64,000 nucleotides of DNA from Methylobacterium nonmethylotrophicum (lineage in GTDB: Bacteria > Pseudomonadota > Alphaproteobacteria > Rhizobiales > Beijerinckiaceae), in contig NZ_SRLB01000006.1 in the NCBI RefSeq assembly GCF_004745635.1, positions 186,001 through 250,000 on the forward strand. The letters run 5' to 3'. Every line of letters starts with the position of its first letter. Position 1 is the first letter of the stretch. Made by a program: the position numbers and the translations under genes. Positions 18,644 to 28,121 of this stretch are shown here, one piece after another. The notes below the pieces were generated by a model, which searched no databases, was not told the DNA's origin, and worked only from the letters and a program-made list of their open reading frames with translations.

Positions 18644-19873
18644 TCAAGCGTTGGCCTGGATGAAGCTGCGCACCAGCGGGTAGGTCTGGCCCTCCCACTT
18701 GCGGCCCGAGAAGACGCCGTAATGGCCGACCCCGGCCTGGAGGTGGTGGCGCTTGCGGAACGGCTTGAGCCCGGTGCAGAGGTCGTGCGCCGCCATCGTC
18801 TGCCCGACGGAGCAGATGTCGTCGCGCTCGCCCTCCACCGTCATCAGGGCGGTCTTGCGGATCGCCCGGGTGTCGATGGCCGAGCCGCGATAGGTCAGCT
18901 TGTTCTGGGCGAGCGTCGCGTCCTGAAACACGGTCTTGACCGTTTCAAGGTAGAATTCCGCCGCGAGGTCGAGCACCGCGAAGTACTCGTCGTAGAAGGT
19001 CTCGATCTGGTCCGCCTTGGCGCGCGCCGTCGCGTCGCCCTCGCCCTCCGCGAGGTGCCAGAACAGGTCGAGATGGGCGTGGTTGTGGCGGGCGGCGTTC
19101 ATCGACATGAAGGCCGCGACCTGCATGAAGCCCGGATAGACCCGCCGCCCGGCCCCGGCATGGCGGCGCGGCACGGTGGCGATCAGGTTGCGCTCGAACC
19201 AGTCGATCGGCCGCGAGGTCGCCAGTTCGTTGACCTTGGTCGGGTTGATCCGGGTATCGATCGGCCCGGCCATCAGAGTCATGCTGGCCGGATGCGCCGC
19301 GTTGCGGCTTTCGGCCATCACGGCGGCGGCGGCCAGCGACTGCACGGCGGGCTGGCACACCGCCACGAGGTGGGCGCCCTCGCCGATCGTCTCGAGGAAC
19401 CGCACCAGGTGGGCGACGTAGTCGTCGAAGCCGAAGCGGCCGGCGCTCAGCGGCACGTCGCGGGCGTTGTGCCAGTCGGTGATGTAGACGTCGTGGTCGG
19501 GCAGCAGCGTGCGCACGGTGCCGCGCAGGAGCGTGGCGAAGTGGCCGGAGAGCGGCGCCACCACCAGCACCCGGGGCTGCTCGCTGACGAGATCCTTGCG
19601 GAAGCGCAGCAGGGTGCCGAAGGGCGTCGAGAGCACCGCCTCCTCGGTCACCGGCACCTCGCGGTTGCCGACCCGCACCGTCCCGATCCCGTAGGCCGGC
19701 CGGGCATGGGTGAGCCCCGCCCGCATCATCATCCGGGCCGCGGCCGAGACCCAGGTCGCCGGCGCACCGTAGCCGGCCTCCGTCCAGGGCGTCGCGCCAT
19801 CGTGGAGCACCCGCCCCCAGGCGCGGGTGGCGGCGGCGAGGTCGGACTGGACCTCGAAGGCATCGTAGAGCAT
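18644..19873 (-). CDS. phaZ: Intracellular polyhydroxyalkanoate depolymerase, copy 1
   Basis: Cytoplasmic granule-associated depolymerase releasing hydroxyacids from stored PHA. The start ATG 19873 ([19 protein letters not shown]) gives 409 residues, the usual size. The catalytic Cys is in [10 protein letters not shown] (this family uses Cys instead of Ser), with Asp in [10 protein letters not shown] and His in [10 protein letters not shown]. The signature [20 protein letters not shown] and the C-terminal [11 protein letters not shown] are unmistakable. It is paralogous to the gene at 36375-37643 but clearly diverged. It is divergent from the GST gene. Confidence 0.92.
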   Translation of the reverse strand: MLYDAFEVQSDLAAATRAWGRVLHDGATPWTEAGYGAPATWVSAAARMMMRAGLTHARPAYGIGTVRVGNREVPVTEEAVLSTPFGTLLRFRKDLVSEQPRVLVVAPLSGHFATLLRGTVRTLLPDHDVYITDWHNARDVPLSAGRFGFDDYVAHLVRFLETIGEGAHLVAVCQPAVQSLAAAAVMAESRNAAHPASMTLMAGPIDTRINPTKVNELATSRPIDWFERNLIATVPRRHAGAGRRVYPGFMQVAAFMSMNAARHNHAHLDLFWHLAEGEGDATARAKADQIETFYDEYFAVLDLAAEFYLETVKTVFQDATLAQNKLTYRGSAIDTRAIRKTALMTVEGERDDICSVGQTMAAHDLCTGLKPFRKRHHLQAGVGHYGVFSGRKWEGQTYPLVRSFIQANA

Positions 19874-20217
19874 CGGCCCGGGCACTCCCTCACGGACACG
19901 CGCGGGAAGCGGCCCGCCCGCAGGCGTAAGGCAACGCTTCGTCCTGCGCGACCGGACTTTCGGTGAAGCGCGGCACGCGCCGCTCCCCTTGCCGATTCGG
20001 GATGCGACCCTCGTGCCAAGTCGCGCTGTCGCCAAGTCGAGCCGTGCCGATCCTGTCCCGACGTCTCCATCCCGACCCTGCTCGGCCTGCCTCCTCGGGG
20101 CAGGTCTTCGGCACGGGAGTCCTCGGCACGCGAGACTTCGGCACGAGTCTTGGATCGTCCGGGTTCGAACCTGAGAGGAAGGCGGGCCGCGCGACGTCGG
20201 CCCCGGGGGAGGACCGG
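19874..20217. other. Divergent phaZ/GST intergenic region
   Basis: A 344-base region with no gene. Three imperfect copies of a TCGGCACG-containing unit of about 16 bases lie at roughly 20107-20152, and GCCAAGTCG occurs twice near 20017-20040. They could be regulator half-sites or simple slippage products. Confidence 0.4.
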
Positions 20218-20871
20218 ATGGCCGAGGCGACGCTGACGATCTCAAGCCGCAACTACTCGTCCTGGTCGCTGCGGGGCTGGCTGCTCTGCCGGATGGCGGG
20301 GCTCGATTTCACGGTCGAGGTGCTGTCCGGGGATCCGGCGAGCCGGGCCGAGCTCCTGCACCTCACGCCGTCCTTCCTGGTGCCGCGCCTGACCCACGGG
20401 GGGGTACGGGTCTGGGACGTGCTCGCCATCGCCCAGTACCTGACCGAGGTGCGCCCCGAGGCCGGGCTGCTTCCCGACGACCTCGCCGCCCGCTCCTGGT
20501 CGCGCTCGATCTCGGGCGAGATGCATGGCGGCTTCATCAACCTGCGCTCGGCGCTGCCGATGAACCTGCGGGCCCGCTACACCGACTTCAAGCTGTGGGG
20601 CGGCGCCCAGGCCGATATCGCCCGGGTGGTGGAGATCTGGCAGGAGGCGCTGAAGGCCCACGGGGGTCCCTACCTGTTCGGCAAGCGGCCGATGGTGGCG
20701 GACGCGATGTACGCGCCCGTCTGCACCCGCTTCGTCACCTACGGCGTCGACCTGCCGCCCGACTGCGCCGCCTATCGCGACACGATCATGGACTGGGACC
20801 TGATGCGCGAGTGGATCGCCGCGGCAGAGGACGAGCCGGAGGAGATCGAAGAACTCGACATGGAGTTCTGA
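20218..20871 (+). CDS. Glutathione S-transferase family protein
   Basis: A 217-residue cytosolic GST-like protein starting at ATG 20218 with GGGGGAGG upstream. The thioredoxin-like N-domain opens TLTISSRNYSSWSLRGWLLC, where SSWSLR holds the position of the catalytic Ser, followed by PSFLVPRL with the cis-Pro and the glutathione-binding VWDVLAIAQYL. The all-helical C-domain (residues 85-205) contains the FGKRPMVADAMYAPV helix. The acidic tail EEIEELDMEF is typical of this subgroup. The substrate is unknown. Confidence 0.88.
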   Translation: MAEATLTISSRNYSSWSLRGWLLCRMAGLDFTVEVLSGDPASRAELLHLTPSFLVPRLTHGGVRVWDVLAIAQYLTEVRPEAGLLPDDLAARSWSRSISGEMHGGFINLRSALPMNLRARYTDFKLWGGAQADIARVVEIWQEALKAHGGPYLFGKRPMVADAMYAPVCTRFVTYGVDLPPDCAAYRDTIMDWDLMREWIAAAEDEPEEIEELDMEF

Positions 20872-20959
20872 GGGATTTCCTCTTGATCGATCCGAATGAC
20901 GGCAGAGCACATCTCCGCTCTCCAGGCGATGCCGGGCCGGCCCTGTATCGCAGCAAGGT

Positions 20960-20985
20960 GCGGGAGGGGGGATCCCGCGCTTTAT
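20960..20985 (+). terminator. Intrinsic terminator after GST gene
   Basis: GCGGGA (20960-20965) pairs with TCCCGC (20973-20978), and the sequence continues GC-TTTATT on the plus strand, about 90 bases after the GST stop. This is a plausible intrinsic terminator between two convergent genes. Confidence 0.55.
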
Positions 20986-21030
20986 TGATGCCGGTGAGTG
21001 GAAGGTCTGTTGGTTGCCTCTGCCAACCCG

Positions 21031-22422
21031 TCAGATCAGCCCCGCCAGCCGCAACGCCACCCCTGCCGCCGCGCAGGCCCCCAGCACCGGGATCATCCCG
21101 ACCCGGAAGCGGAACACCGCCACGGCCGCCGCGAGCGACAGCGCCAGCGCGAAAGGGTCGACGCTCGCAAGCACCGGCACCTCGAGCGTGAGCGGGCCGA
21201 GGACGACCGGGTGCAGCTCGCGGAACAGCGTGTGGAGCGCGAACCAGACGGCGAGGTTCAGGATCACCCCCACCACCGCCGCGGTGATCGCCGCGAGCGC
21301 GCCGGCGAGCGCCCGGTTGCCGCGCAGGCGCTCGACATACGGCGCGCCGACGAAGATCCACAGGAAGCAGGGTGCGAAGGTGACCCAGGTGGTCAGCAGC
21401 CCGCCGAGCGTGGCGGCCAGCAGCGGCGGCAGCGCGCCGGGGGCGCGATAGGCGGCGAGGAAGCCGACGAACTGCGTCACCATGATGAGCGGGCCGGGCG
21501 TGGTCTCGGCCATGCCGAGGCCGTCGAGCATCTCGCCGGGCTTCATCCACCCGTACTGCTCCACCGCGGCCTGCGCCACGTAGGCGAGCGCCGCGTAGGC
21601 GCCGCCGAAGGTGACGAGCGCCATCTTGGAGAAGAACACCGCGATCCGGGAGAAGACGTCCTCCGGGCCGAGGGCCAGGAGGAGCGCGGCGACCGGGACG
21701 AGCCAGAGCGCGGCCCAGATCGCCAGGGTCGCGACCGTGTCGCGCCAGGCGGCGCGCTCGCGCGGCAGCGCGTCGTCGCCGAACAGGTAGGGGCCGTCCG
21801 ATGCTCCCGCGGCGTGGCCGCCCCCGGGCCGGAAGGCGGGATGCCCGGCCCGGCCCCCGAGATAGCCGATCAGGCCCGCCGCCACGACGATGACCGGGAA
21901 AGGCACGTCGAGGAAGAAGATGCCCGCGAAGGCGGCTGCCGCGAGCCCGAGCATCACCCGGCTGCGCAGGGCCCGCCGGCCGATGCGCTGGACCGCCTCC
22001 AGCACGATGGCGAGCACCGCCGCCTTGAGGCCGAAGAACAGGCCGGCGACCGGGCCGGCCTGGCCGTAGAGCACGTAGACCCAGCTCAGGGCCATGATGG
22101 CGAGGAGCCCCGGCAGCACGAACAGCCCGCCGGCCAGGAGGCCGCCGCGGGGCCCGTGCATCAGCCAGCCGACGTAAGTGGCGAGCTGCTGCGCCTCCGG
22201 CCCGGGCAGCAGGGTGCAGAAGTTGAGCGCGTGCAGGAAGCGGTTCTCGGAGATCCAGCGCTTCTCCTCGACCAGCACCCGGTGCATCACCGCGATCTGC
22301 CCGGCCGGGCCGCCGAAGGACAGGGCGGCGACCCGCAGCCAGACCGGCAGGGACTCGGCCAGGGTCACGGGCCGGGGGGCCGTCCGGGTGGGCGGGGCGC
22401 TGCGTGCCGCGGGCTCGGGCAT
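21031..22422 (-). CDS. chrA: Chromate transporter, long-chain type
   Basis: Inner-membrane CHR-superfamily protein of 463 residues, with two homologous CHR halves (about 20-200 and 245-450) and 10 or more hydrophobic segments. The first half has the signature SFGGPAGQIAVMHRVLVEE and LLPGPEAQQLATYVGW; the second has VTFGGAYAALAYVAQAAVE and TTPGPLIMVTQFVGF. ATG 22422 is the most family-like start; the frame is open upstream. Members export chromate or sulfate-like anions. It diverges from ruvB over about 140 bases. No chrB regulator gene is adjacent. Confidence 0.92.
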   Translation of the reverse strand: MPEPAARSAPPTRTAPRPVTLAESLPVWLRVAALSFGGPAGQIAVMHRVLVEEKRWISENRFLHALNFCTLLPGPEAQQLATYVGWLMHGPRGGLLAGGLFVLPGLLAIMALSWVYVLYGQAGPVAGLFFGLKAAVLAIVLEAVQRIGRRALRSRVMLGLAAAAFAGIFFLDVPFPVIVVAAGLIGYLGGRAGHPAFRPGGGHAAGASDGPYLFGDDALPRERAAWRDTVATLAIWAALWLVPVAALLLALGPEDVFSRIAVFFSKMALVTFGGAYAALAYVAQAAVEQYGWMKPGEMLDGLGMAETTPGPLIMVTQFVGFLAAYRAPGALPPLLAATLGGLLTTWVTFAPCFLWIFVGAPYVERLRGNRALAGALAAITAAVVGVILNLAVWFALHTLFRELHPVVLGPLTLEVPVLASVDPFALALSLAAAVAVFRFRVGMIPVLGACAAAGVALRLAGLI

Positions 22423-22565
22423 CGTCACGGGGTCGGGCGCTCCGGTTCGGGGGAGCCGCAGCGTAGCGCGATCGGTCGCGTTGTGCGACAGAGCCCAGCG
22501 ATTACATCCGGGGAGCGGGTGCCGCCGGCCTCGCGCCGCCGAACAGAACACCCGTCAGGTCCCGC

Positions 22566-23612
22566 TTGAGCAAGCCCAAAGCCCTCCTCACCCCCGAGCG
22601 CCGCGAGGACGATGCCGACGCCTCGATCCGGCCGCTCAGCCTCGCCGACTTCACCGGCCAGAGGGCGGCGCGCGCCAACCTCCAGGTGTTCATCGACGCG
22701 GCCAAGAAGACCGGCCAGGCCCTCGACCACGTGCTGTTCGTCGGCCCCCCGGGCCTCGGCAAGACCACGCTGGCCCAGATCGTCGCGCGGGAACTCGGGG
22801 TGAACTTCCGCTCGACCTCCGGCCCGGTGATCGCCAAGGCCGGGGACCTCGCCGCGCAGCTCACCAACCTCGAGGAGCGCGACGTCCTGTTCATCGACGA
22901 GATCCACCGCCTCAACCCGGCGGTGGAAGAGATCCTCTACCCGGCGATGGAGGATTACCAGCTCGACCTGATCATCGGCGAGGGCCCGGCCGCCCGCTCG
23001 GTGAAGATCGAGCTGCCGAAATTCACGCTGGTCGCCGCCACCACCCGGGCGGGGCTCCTCACCACGCCGCTGCGCGACCGCTTCGGCATCCCGGTCCGGC
23101 TCGAATTCTACGACATCGACGAATTGGAGCTGATCGTCAGCCGCGGCGCCCGGGTGCTCGGCATCGGCATGGCGCCGGACGGCGCCAACGAGATTGCCAA
23201 GCGCGCCCGCGGCACCCCGCGCATCGCCGGGCGGCTGCTGCGGCGGGTGCGCGACTTCGCCATCGTGGAGGACGCGCCCACCATCACCCGGGCGATCGCC
23301 GACCGGGCCTTGCGTCTCCTCGACGTCGATCCGGTCGGCCTCGACACGATGGACCGGAAATATCTCGGCATCATCGCCCACTCGTTCAACGGCGGGCCGG
23401 TCGGGGTCGAGACCATCGCGGCGGCGCTCTCCGAGCCTCGAGACGCGATCGAGGAGATCATCGAGCCCTACCTGATCCAGAAGGGCTTCGTGCAGCGCAC
23501 GCCCCGGGGCAGGGTGCTCACCGCCCATGCCTTCCGCCATCTCGGCCTGCCGGAGCCGAACCGCGACCCCACCGTGCAGTACGGGCTGTTCACGGGAGAC
23601 GAGGAGGCGTGA
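22566..23612 (+). CDS. ruvB: Holliday junction branch migration ATPase RuvB
   Basis: Hexameric motor that, with RuvA, drives branch migration of Holliday junctions. The 348-residue protein starts at TTG 22566 ([16 protein letters not shown]). Walker [10 protein letters not shown] is at 60-68, Walker B DEIH at 111-114, sensor 1 is ATTR, the arginine finger region is PLRDRFGIP, and the C-terminal winged helix ends at GLFTGDEEA. Neither ruvA nor ruvC is next to it; upstream is chrA on the other strand. The stop codon overlaps the GTG of the phosphatase gene downstream, so the two are translationally coupled. Confidence 0.96.
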   Translation: MSKPKALLTPERREDDADASIRPLSLADFTGQRAARANLQVFIDAAKKTGQALDHVLFVGPPGLGKTTLAQIVARELGVNFRSTSGPVIAKAGDLAAQLTNLEERDVLFIDEIHRLNPAVEEILYPAMEDYQLDLIIGEGPAARSVKIELPKFTLVAATTRAGLLTTPLRDRFGIPVRLEFYDIDELELIVSRGARVLGIGMAPDGANEIAKRARGTPRIAGRLLRRVRDFAIVEDAPTITRAIADRALRLLDVDPVGLDTMDRKYLGIIAHSFNGGPVGVETIAAALSEPRDAIEEIIEPYLIQKGFVQRTPRGRVLTAHAFRHLGLPEPNRDPTVQYGLFTGDEEA

Positions 23613-24547
23613 GGACGGGCCGGCGCCTGTTCACCCGCCGGCGCGTGCTGCAGGGAGCGGGCGTCGTCTCGCTCTCAGGGATCAGCACCGGTGCCTACGC
23701 CACCGGGATCGAACCGTTCCGGCAGGTGGTGACCCGCTACGCGATCAGGCCCAATCCCGCCGCGCCCTGGCCGGCGGGGCTGCGCCTTCGCATCGCCGTC
23801 CTCACCGACATCCACGCCTGCGATCCCTGGATGAGCCTGGAGCGCATCGCCGGCATCGTGGCGGCCACCAACGCGCTTCAGGCCGACCTCGTGGTGCTGG
23901 TCGGCGACTTCATGGTGGGCCAGCGCTACGTCACCCGCATCATCCCCGCGGCCGAATGGGCGCCGGTGCTCGGCGGCCTCGCCGCGCCGCTCGGCGTCCA
24001 TGCGGTGCTCGGCAACCACGATTGGTGGGAAGACCCCGACGCCCTGCGCCGCGGCGGCGGCCCGACCGCTTCCGGCACGGAGCTGACCCGGAACGGCATC
24101 CGCGTGCTGTCGAACGAGGCGGTGCCGCTCGCGACCCGCGCCGGCCCGGTCTGGCTTGCCGGGCTCGAGGACCAGCTCGCCCTGCTGCCGGTCCGCCGCC
24201 GCACCGGCCGCGGCCGGCTCGGCCTGCACGACCTCGCCGCCACCCTGAAGGCGGTGCCGGACGGGGCCCCGATGATCCTGCTCGCCCACGAGCCCGACAT
24301 CTTCGCCCAGGTGCCGGCCCGGGTGGCGCTGACCCTGTCGGGCCATACCCATGGCGGGCAGGTGCGGCTGTTCGGCTGGTCGCCGGTCGTGCCCTCGCGC
24401 TATCCCGGCCGCTACGCCTACGGCCATGTCCGCGAGCGGTCCGACCTCGTGATCTCCGGGGGCCTGGGCCTCAGCATCGCGCCGATCCGCCTCGGGGTGC
24501 CGCCGGAGATCGTGGTGGTGGAGCTGGGGGCGGAGGCGGTGGCGTGA
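23609..24547 (+). CDS. Tat-exported metallophosphoesterase, YaeI/YkuE type
   Basis: Calcineurin-like phosphoesterase of 312 residues. GTG 23609 overlaps the ruvB stop (GTGA) and has GAGGAGG just upstream. The N-terminus [20 protein letters not shown] is a twin-arginine-type signal, so it should act in the periplasm or at the membrane surface. The metal-binding motifs are DIH at 67-69, GD at 99-100, GNHD at 135-138 and the late SGHTHGGQ. YaeI/YkuE relatives act on lipids or membrane-bound phosphodiesters (family inference). Its coupling with ruvB looks positional rather than functional. Confidence 0.87.
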   Translation: MRTGRRLFTRRRVLQGAGVVSLSGISTGAYATGIEPFRQVVTRYAIRPNPAAPWPAGLRLRIAVLTDIHACDPWMSLERIAGIVAATNALQADLVVLVGDFMVGQRYVTRIIPAAEWAPVLGGLAAPLGVHAVLGNHDWWEDPDALRRGGGPTASGTELTRNGIRVLSNEAVPLATRAGPVWLAGLEDQLALLPVRRRTGRGRLGLHDLAATLKAVPDGAPMILLAHEPDIFAQVPARVALTLSGHTHGGQVRLFGWSPVVPSRYPGRYAYGHVRERSDLVISGGLGLSIAPIRLGVPPEIVVVELGAEAVA

Positions 24548-24607
24548 CGTGTCTCCAGATGAATGCTTGCGACGGGCTTGAAGGCTAACCTTTTGTGAGG
24601 ACCGACA

Positions 24608-24722
24608 CTTCCCCTCCCCCTTGTGGGGAGGGGTTAGGGGTGGGGGTGGTGCAGGAGGCACCACACACCTTTACTTGGCACCACCCCCACCCCCTTGCCC
24701 CTCCCCACAAGGGGGAGGGGAG
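24608..24722. repeat. Palindromic repeat, 45-base arms (family 2)
   Basis: The arms 24608-24652 and 24678-24722 are near-perfect inverted copies (CTTCCCCTCCCCCTTGTGGG and so on) around a 25-base loop containing CACCACACACC. Only a few mismatches occur, near TTAGGGG/CAAGGGG. It lies between the phosphatase gene and ybgC and could act as a terminator-like hairpin in the transcript. Confidence 0.8.
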
Positions 24723-24743
24723 GCGCCATGACGAGGACCCCGC

Positions 24744-25166
24744 GTGACCGACCCCGAGACCATGCCCCCGGACGCCCACGCCCTGGCCGTGCGCGTCTAT
24801 TACGAGGACACGGATTTCTCCGGCTTCGTCTACCACGCGAGCTACCTGCGTTTCATGGAGCGGGGCCGCACCGAGCTGCTGCGCGGGCTCGCCGGCGACC
24901 AGTCCGAGCTGCACCGGGAGGCGGACGGGCTCGTCTTCGTGGTGCGGCGCATGACCCTCGACTACCTCAAGCCCGCCCGCATGGACGACGCGCTCACCGT
25001 GCTCACCGCAACCCGCGACTTGCGCGGCGCCTCGATGCACCTCGCCCAGGAGGTGCGCCGGGGCGACGAGACCCTGGTGCGGGCCGAGGTGGTGGTGGCC
25101 TGCGTGCGCGAGGGCCGGGCGGTGCGCCTGCCGGAGGCCCTGCGCCGGACGCTCACGCGGCGCTGA
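24744..25166 (+). CDS. ybgC: Tol-Pal associated acyl-CoA thioesterase
   Basis: Hotdog-fold thioesterase hydrolysing short acyl-CoA or acyl-ACP, the usual first gene of tol-pal operons. The start is GTG 24744. In the 140-residue protein the active-site segment YYEDTDFSGFVYHASYLRFM carries the catalytic Asp24, followed by the LDYLKPARMDD strand. It lies 184 bases upstream of tolQ on the same strand, with a possible promoter between them. Confidence 0.93.
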   Translation: MTDPETMPPDAHALAVRVYYEDTDFSGFVYHASYLRFMERGRTELLRGLAGDQSELHREADGLVFVVRRMTLDYLKPARMDDALTVLTATRDLRGASMHLAQEVRRGDETLVRAEVVVACVREGRAVRLPEALRRTLTRR

Positions 25167-25350
25167 CGGATCGCTCACCATTCCTTAACCCTGCCGAGGG
25201 CTTAACTCGCAGCGGGCGAACGCTCCCTGGCGGAACGCTGGCCCTTACTTTCGACAGATTCGGGCGCGATCGAACCACGATACGAAAAGCCCCGATCCCG
25301 TTGGAGTGCCTGAGGGCCGTTCAGTCGGCCCGGGACGCGAGGACAGCCGC

Positions 25351-26067
25351 ATGAATCCCGCCGACGCCGCCCAGGCGATGCCCGTGGTCGAGATCACGAT
25401 GTTCGGCCTGTTCTGGCAGGCCCATTTCGTCGTCAAGGTGGTGATGCTCGGGCTGCTCGGGGCCTCGATCTGGTGCTGGTCGATCATCATCGACAAGACG
25501 TTGCTCTTTCGCCGCACCAAGGCGGAGATGGACGCCTTCGAGGAGGAGTTCTGGTCCGGCCGGCCGCTGGAGGAGCTCTACCGCGCCTACAACGACAAGC
25601 CGGCGACCGGGCTCGCCGCCCTGTTCGTCGCCGCGATGCGCGAGTGGCGCCGCTCCTACGAGGGCTCGGGCCGCTCGATCCGCAGCCTCGGCCAGCGCAT
25701 CGACAAGGTGCTCGACGTCACGATCCAGCGTGAGGTCGAGCGGCTGGAATCGCGCCTGCTGTTCCTGGCCTCGATCGGCTCGGCCGGCCCGTATATCGGC
25801 CTGTTCGGCACGGTGTTCGGCATCATGACGGCCTTCACGTCGATCGCCGCCTCGAAGAACACCTCGCTCGCGGTCGTCGCCCCCGGCATCGCCGAGGCGC
25901 TGTTCGCCACCGCGATCGGCCTGTTCGCGGCGATTCCCGCGGTGCTCGCCTACAACAAGCTCCAGGCCTCGGTGGCCAAGGCGCAGGGCCGCCTCGAGGG
26001 CTTCGCCGACGAGTTCTCCGCCATCCTGTCGCGCCAGATCGACGAGCGCATGGCGCTCGCGGCCTGA
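25351..26067 (+). CDS. tolQ: Tol system proton-channel subunit TolQ
   Basis: Inner-membrane subunit that, with TolR, couples the proton-motive force to TolA during envelope constriction. The 238-residue protein has three membrane helices: about 26-46, then two in the second half around SAGPYIGLFGTVFGIMTAF and APGIAEALFATAIGLFAAIP. These are the MotA/TolQ/ExbB signatures. ATG 25351 follows a GCGAGGA ribosome-binding site. It is first of the tight tolQRAB run. Confidence 0.96.
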   Translation: MNPADAAQAMPVVEITMFGLFWQAHFVVKVVMLGLLGASIWCWSIIIDKTLLFRRTKAEMDAFEEEFWSGRPLEELYRAYNDKPATGLAALFVAAMREWRRSYEGSGRSIRSLGQRIDKVLDVTIQREVERLESRLLFLASIGSAGPYIGLFGTVFGIMTAFTSIAASKNTSLAVVAPGIAEALFATAIGLFAAIPAVLAYNKLQASVAKAQGRLEGFADEFSAILSRQIDERMALAA

Positions 26068-26097
26068 TCCGCAACGTCTGAGGAAGGATTGAGCCAG

Positions 26098-26541
26098 ATG
26101 GGCATGGCCTCCGGAGCGGTCCAGGGCGGCGGGCGTCGCCGGCGTGGCCGGCGGGGCGGCGCGATCAACGAGATCAACATGACGCCGTTCATCGACGTCG
26201 TGCTGGTGCTCCTGATCATCTTCATGGTCGCCGCGCCGATGATGACGGTCGGCGTGCCGCTCGACCTGCCGCAGACGAAGGCCGCGCCGCTCAACCAGGA
26301 TTCGAAGCCGATCACCCTCTCGATCCGCCAGTCCGGCCAGGTCTTCCTCGGCGAGGACGAGCTCACCGACGACGCGATCGTCGGAAAAATCTCGGCCACC
26401 GCCAAGGACGGCTTCGAGGAGCGGGTGTTCGTGCGCGGCGACAAGCGGGTTGATTACGGCCGCGTCGCCCAGGTGATGGCGATCGTGACGAGCGGCGGCT
26501 TCAAGAAGGTCGCCCTCGTGACCGAGCCCGACCAGCGTTAG
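26098..26541 (+). CDS. tolR: Tol system subunit TolR
   Basis: Inner-membrane partner of TolQ with one helix and a periplasmic domain. I chose ATG 26098 because AGGAAGG at 26081-26087 is correctly spaced for it; the TTG at 26089 is only one base away from that site. The resulting protein is 147 residues. A basic stretch (GGRRRRGRRGG) is followed by INEINMTPFIDVVLVLLIIF, where Asp33 is the proton-carrying residue of the helix. The gap to tolA is six bases. Confidence 0.95.
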   Translation: MGMASGAVQGGGRRRRGRRGGAINEINMTPFIDVVLVLLIIFMVAAPMMTVGVPLDLPQTKAAPLNQDSKPITLSIRQSGQVFLGEDELTDDAIVGKISATAKDGFEERVFVRGDKRVDYGRVAQVMAIVTSGGFKKVALVTEPDQR

Positions 26542-26547
26542 GGCGGG

Positions 26548-28074
26548 GTGGCCGCGGTGGTGTTTCCCTTCGACAGGTCCGAGCCCGGCGTCTGGGTGTC
26601 GGCCGGCGCGCATGCGGCGCTGCTCGGGCTGGCGCTGTTTGCCGCCGCCTCGCACGCGCTGCCGCAGGCCGAGGAGGGCGTGCCGGTCGAGGTCATCACC
26701 GAGAACCAGTTTTCGGAACTGACCAAGGGCCAGCGCGACGGCGAGGCCCCGGCCAAGACCCCCCGAGCCGACCGGGTCGCCGACAAGCAGGACGAGCGCG
26801 ACCCCGGCGAGGCCAAGGCCAACGTGCCGACGCCGCCGACACGCCCGCCCGACATCAAGGTCGCCAACGCCGAGGAAATGCCGGTGCCGCCCCTGCGGCC
26901 GGCCCTCGAACAGCCCGAGCCCGCCCCGGCCCCCATGCCGCCCGCGCGTCCTGACACCGCCAAGGCCGATGCCGAGAAGGCCGCCGCGGCGGCCGCTGCC
27001 GCCGCCGCGAAGGCCAAGGCGGAGGCCGAGGCGCGCGCCGAAGCCAAGGCGGAAGCCGAGCGCGAGGCCAGGGAGGCTGCCAAGGAGGCCGCCCGCGAGG
27101 CCGCGAAGGCTGCCGCCAAGGCGGCGGCCGAGCGGGCCGCCGCCGCCGCGAAAGCTGCTGCCGAGAAGGCGGCGGCCGAGAAGGCCGAGGCCGAGGCGAT
27201 CCGGCGCGAGGAACTGGCCGAGGCCAAGGCGGCGGCCGAGAAGGCCGCTGCCGAGCGGGCCGCCAAGGCGCGGGCCGAAGCCAAGGCGCAGGCCGAGGCC
27301 AAGGCGCGCGCGGAGGCGAAGGCCGAGGCGGAGCGGGCGCAGGCGGAGGCGAGAGCCCAGGCCGAGGCGAAGGCGCGGGCCGAAGCCAAGGCGCAGGCGG
27401 AAGCGAAGGCCCGCGCCGAGGCCAAGGCCCAGGAAGCCAAGGCGCAGGCCGAGGCCAAGGCGGAAGCGGAGGCCGAGGCGAAAGCGCAGGCCAAGGCGGA
27501 GGCCGAGGCCAAGGCGCAGGCCGCCGCGGAGGCCAAGGCGAAGGCGGAAGCCGCCGCGAAAGCCAAGGCCGTGGCCGAGGCGAAGGCCAGGGCGGCTGCC
27601 GAGGCCAAGGCCCGGCGCCAGGCCGAGCTCGCCGAGAAGTTCAACTCGGGCGCGATCCGCGACGTGCTGGCGGCGCACGGGCCGTCGCACTCCACCGGCG
27701 CCACCGGCCGCGAGGTGCAGCGCACCGCCGCCCTGGGAGCGCCGAGCGGCACGGCCCAGCGCCTCAACCCGAGCCAGCGCGACGCCCTGGTCGGCCTGCT
27801 GCAGCAGCAGATCGAGCGCTGCTACTCGGCGCCCCCCGGCGCCGCGCAGGGCATCGTGCTGCCCCAGCTCGACATCCGCCTGAACCCCGACGGCTCGCTC
27901 ACCACCGATCCGCGCATCCTGCGGGCCGGCGGCAGCGCGGTCGACCGCTCGATCGCGGAAGCCGCGGTGCGGGCGGTGCGGCGCTGCGCGCCGTATCGCA
28001 TCCCGTCCCAGTTCGCCCCGTTCTACAACGACTGGCGGGTCATCAACGCGGAGTTCGAGCTGCCGCGGGCCTGA
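26548..28074 (+). CDS. tolA: Tol system linker protein TolA
   Basis: Inner-membrane anchored protein that spans the periplasm. The start is GTG 26548. Of its 508 residues, about 17-37 form the anchor helix (VSAGAHAALLGLALFAAASH) and 60-140 are Pro-rich with the TPPTRPPDIKVA segment. Residues 140-365 are an almost uninterrupted Ala/Glu/Lys coiled helix built from units such as AEAKAQAEAKARAEAK. A C-terminal TolA/TonB-like domain (about 395-508) follows, with ERCYSAPPGA and LDIRLNPDGSL. The helical repeat is long for the family and its DNA is highly repetitive. Confidence 0.93.
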   Translation: MAAVVFPFDRSEPGVWVSAGAHAALLGLALFAAASHALPQAEEGVPVEVITENQFSELTKGQRDGEAPAKTPRADRVADKQDERDPGEAKANVPTPPTRPPDIKVANAEEMPVPPLRPALEQPEPAPAPMPPARPDTAKADAEKAAAAAAAAAAKAKAEAEARAEAKAEAEREAREAAKEAAREAAKAAAKAAAERAAAAAKAAAEKAAAEKAEAEAIRREELAEAKAAAEKAAAERAAKARAEAKAQAEAKARAEAKAEAERAQAEARAQAEAKARAEAKAQAEAKARAEAKAQEAKAQAEAKAEAEAEAKAQAKAEAEAKAQAAAEAKAKAEAAAKAKAVAEAKARAAAEAKARRQAELAEKFNSGAIRDVLAAHGPSHSTGATGREVQRTAALGAPSGTAQRLNPSQRDALVGLLQQQIERCYSAPPGAAQGIVLPQLDIRLNPDGSLTTDPRILRAGGSAVDRSIAEAAVRAVRRCAPYRIPSQFAPFYNDWRVINAEFELPRA

Positions 28075-28121
28075 ACAAGATCCCCAACGGCGGTCTGCCT
28101 CACCACACGACGGACGTCCCC

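Noticed and set aside
20998..22569. 523-residue plus-strand frame opposite chrA
   Set aside because: Its composition is low-complexity Arg/Glu/His and mirrors the chrA coding strand, which has clear membrane-protein motifs.
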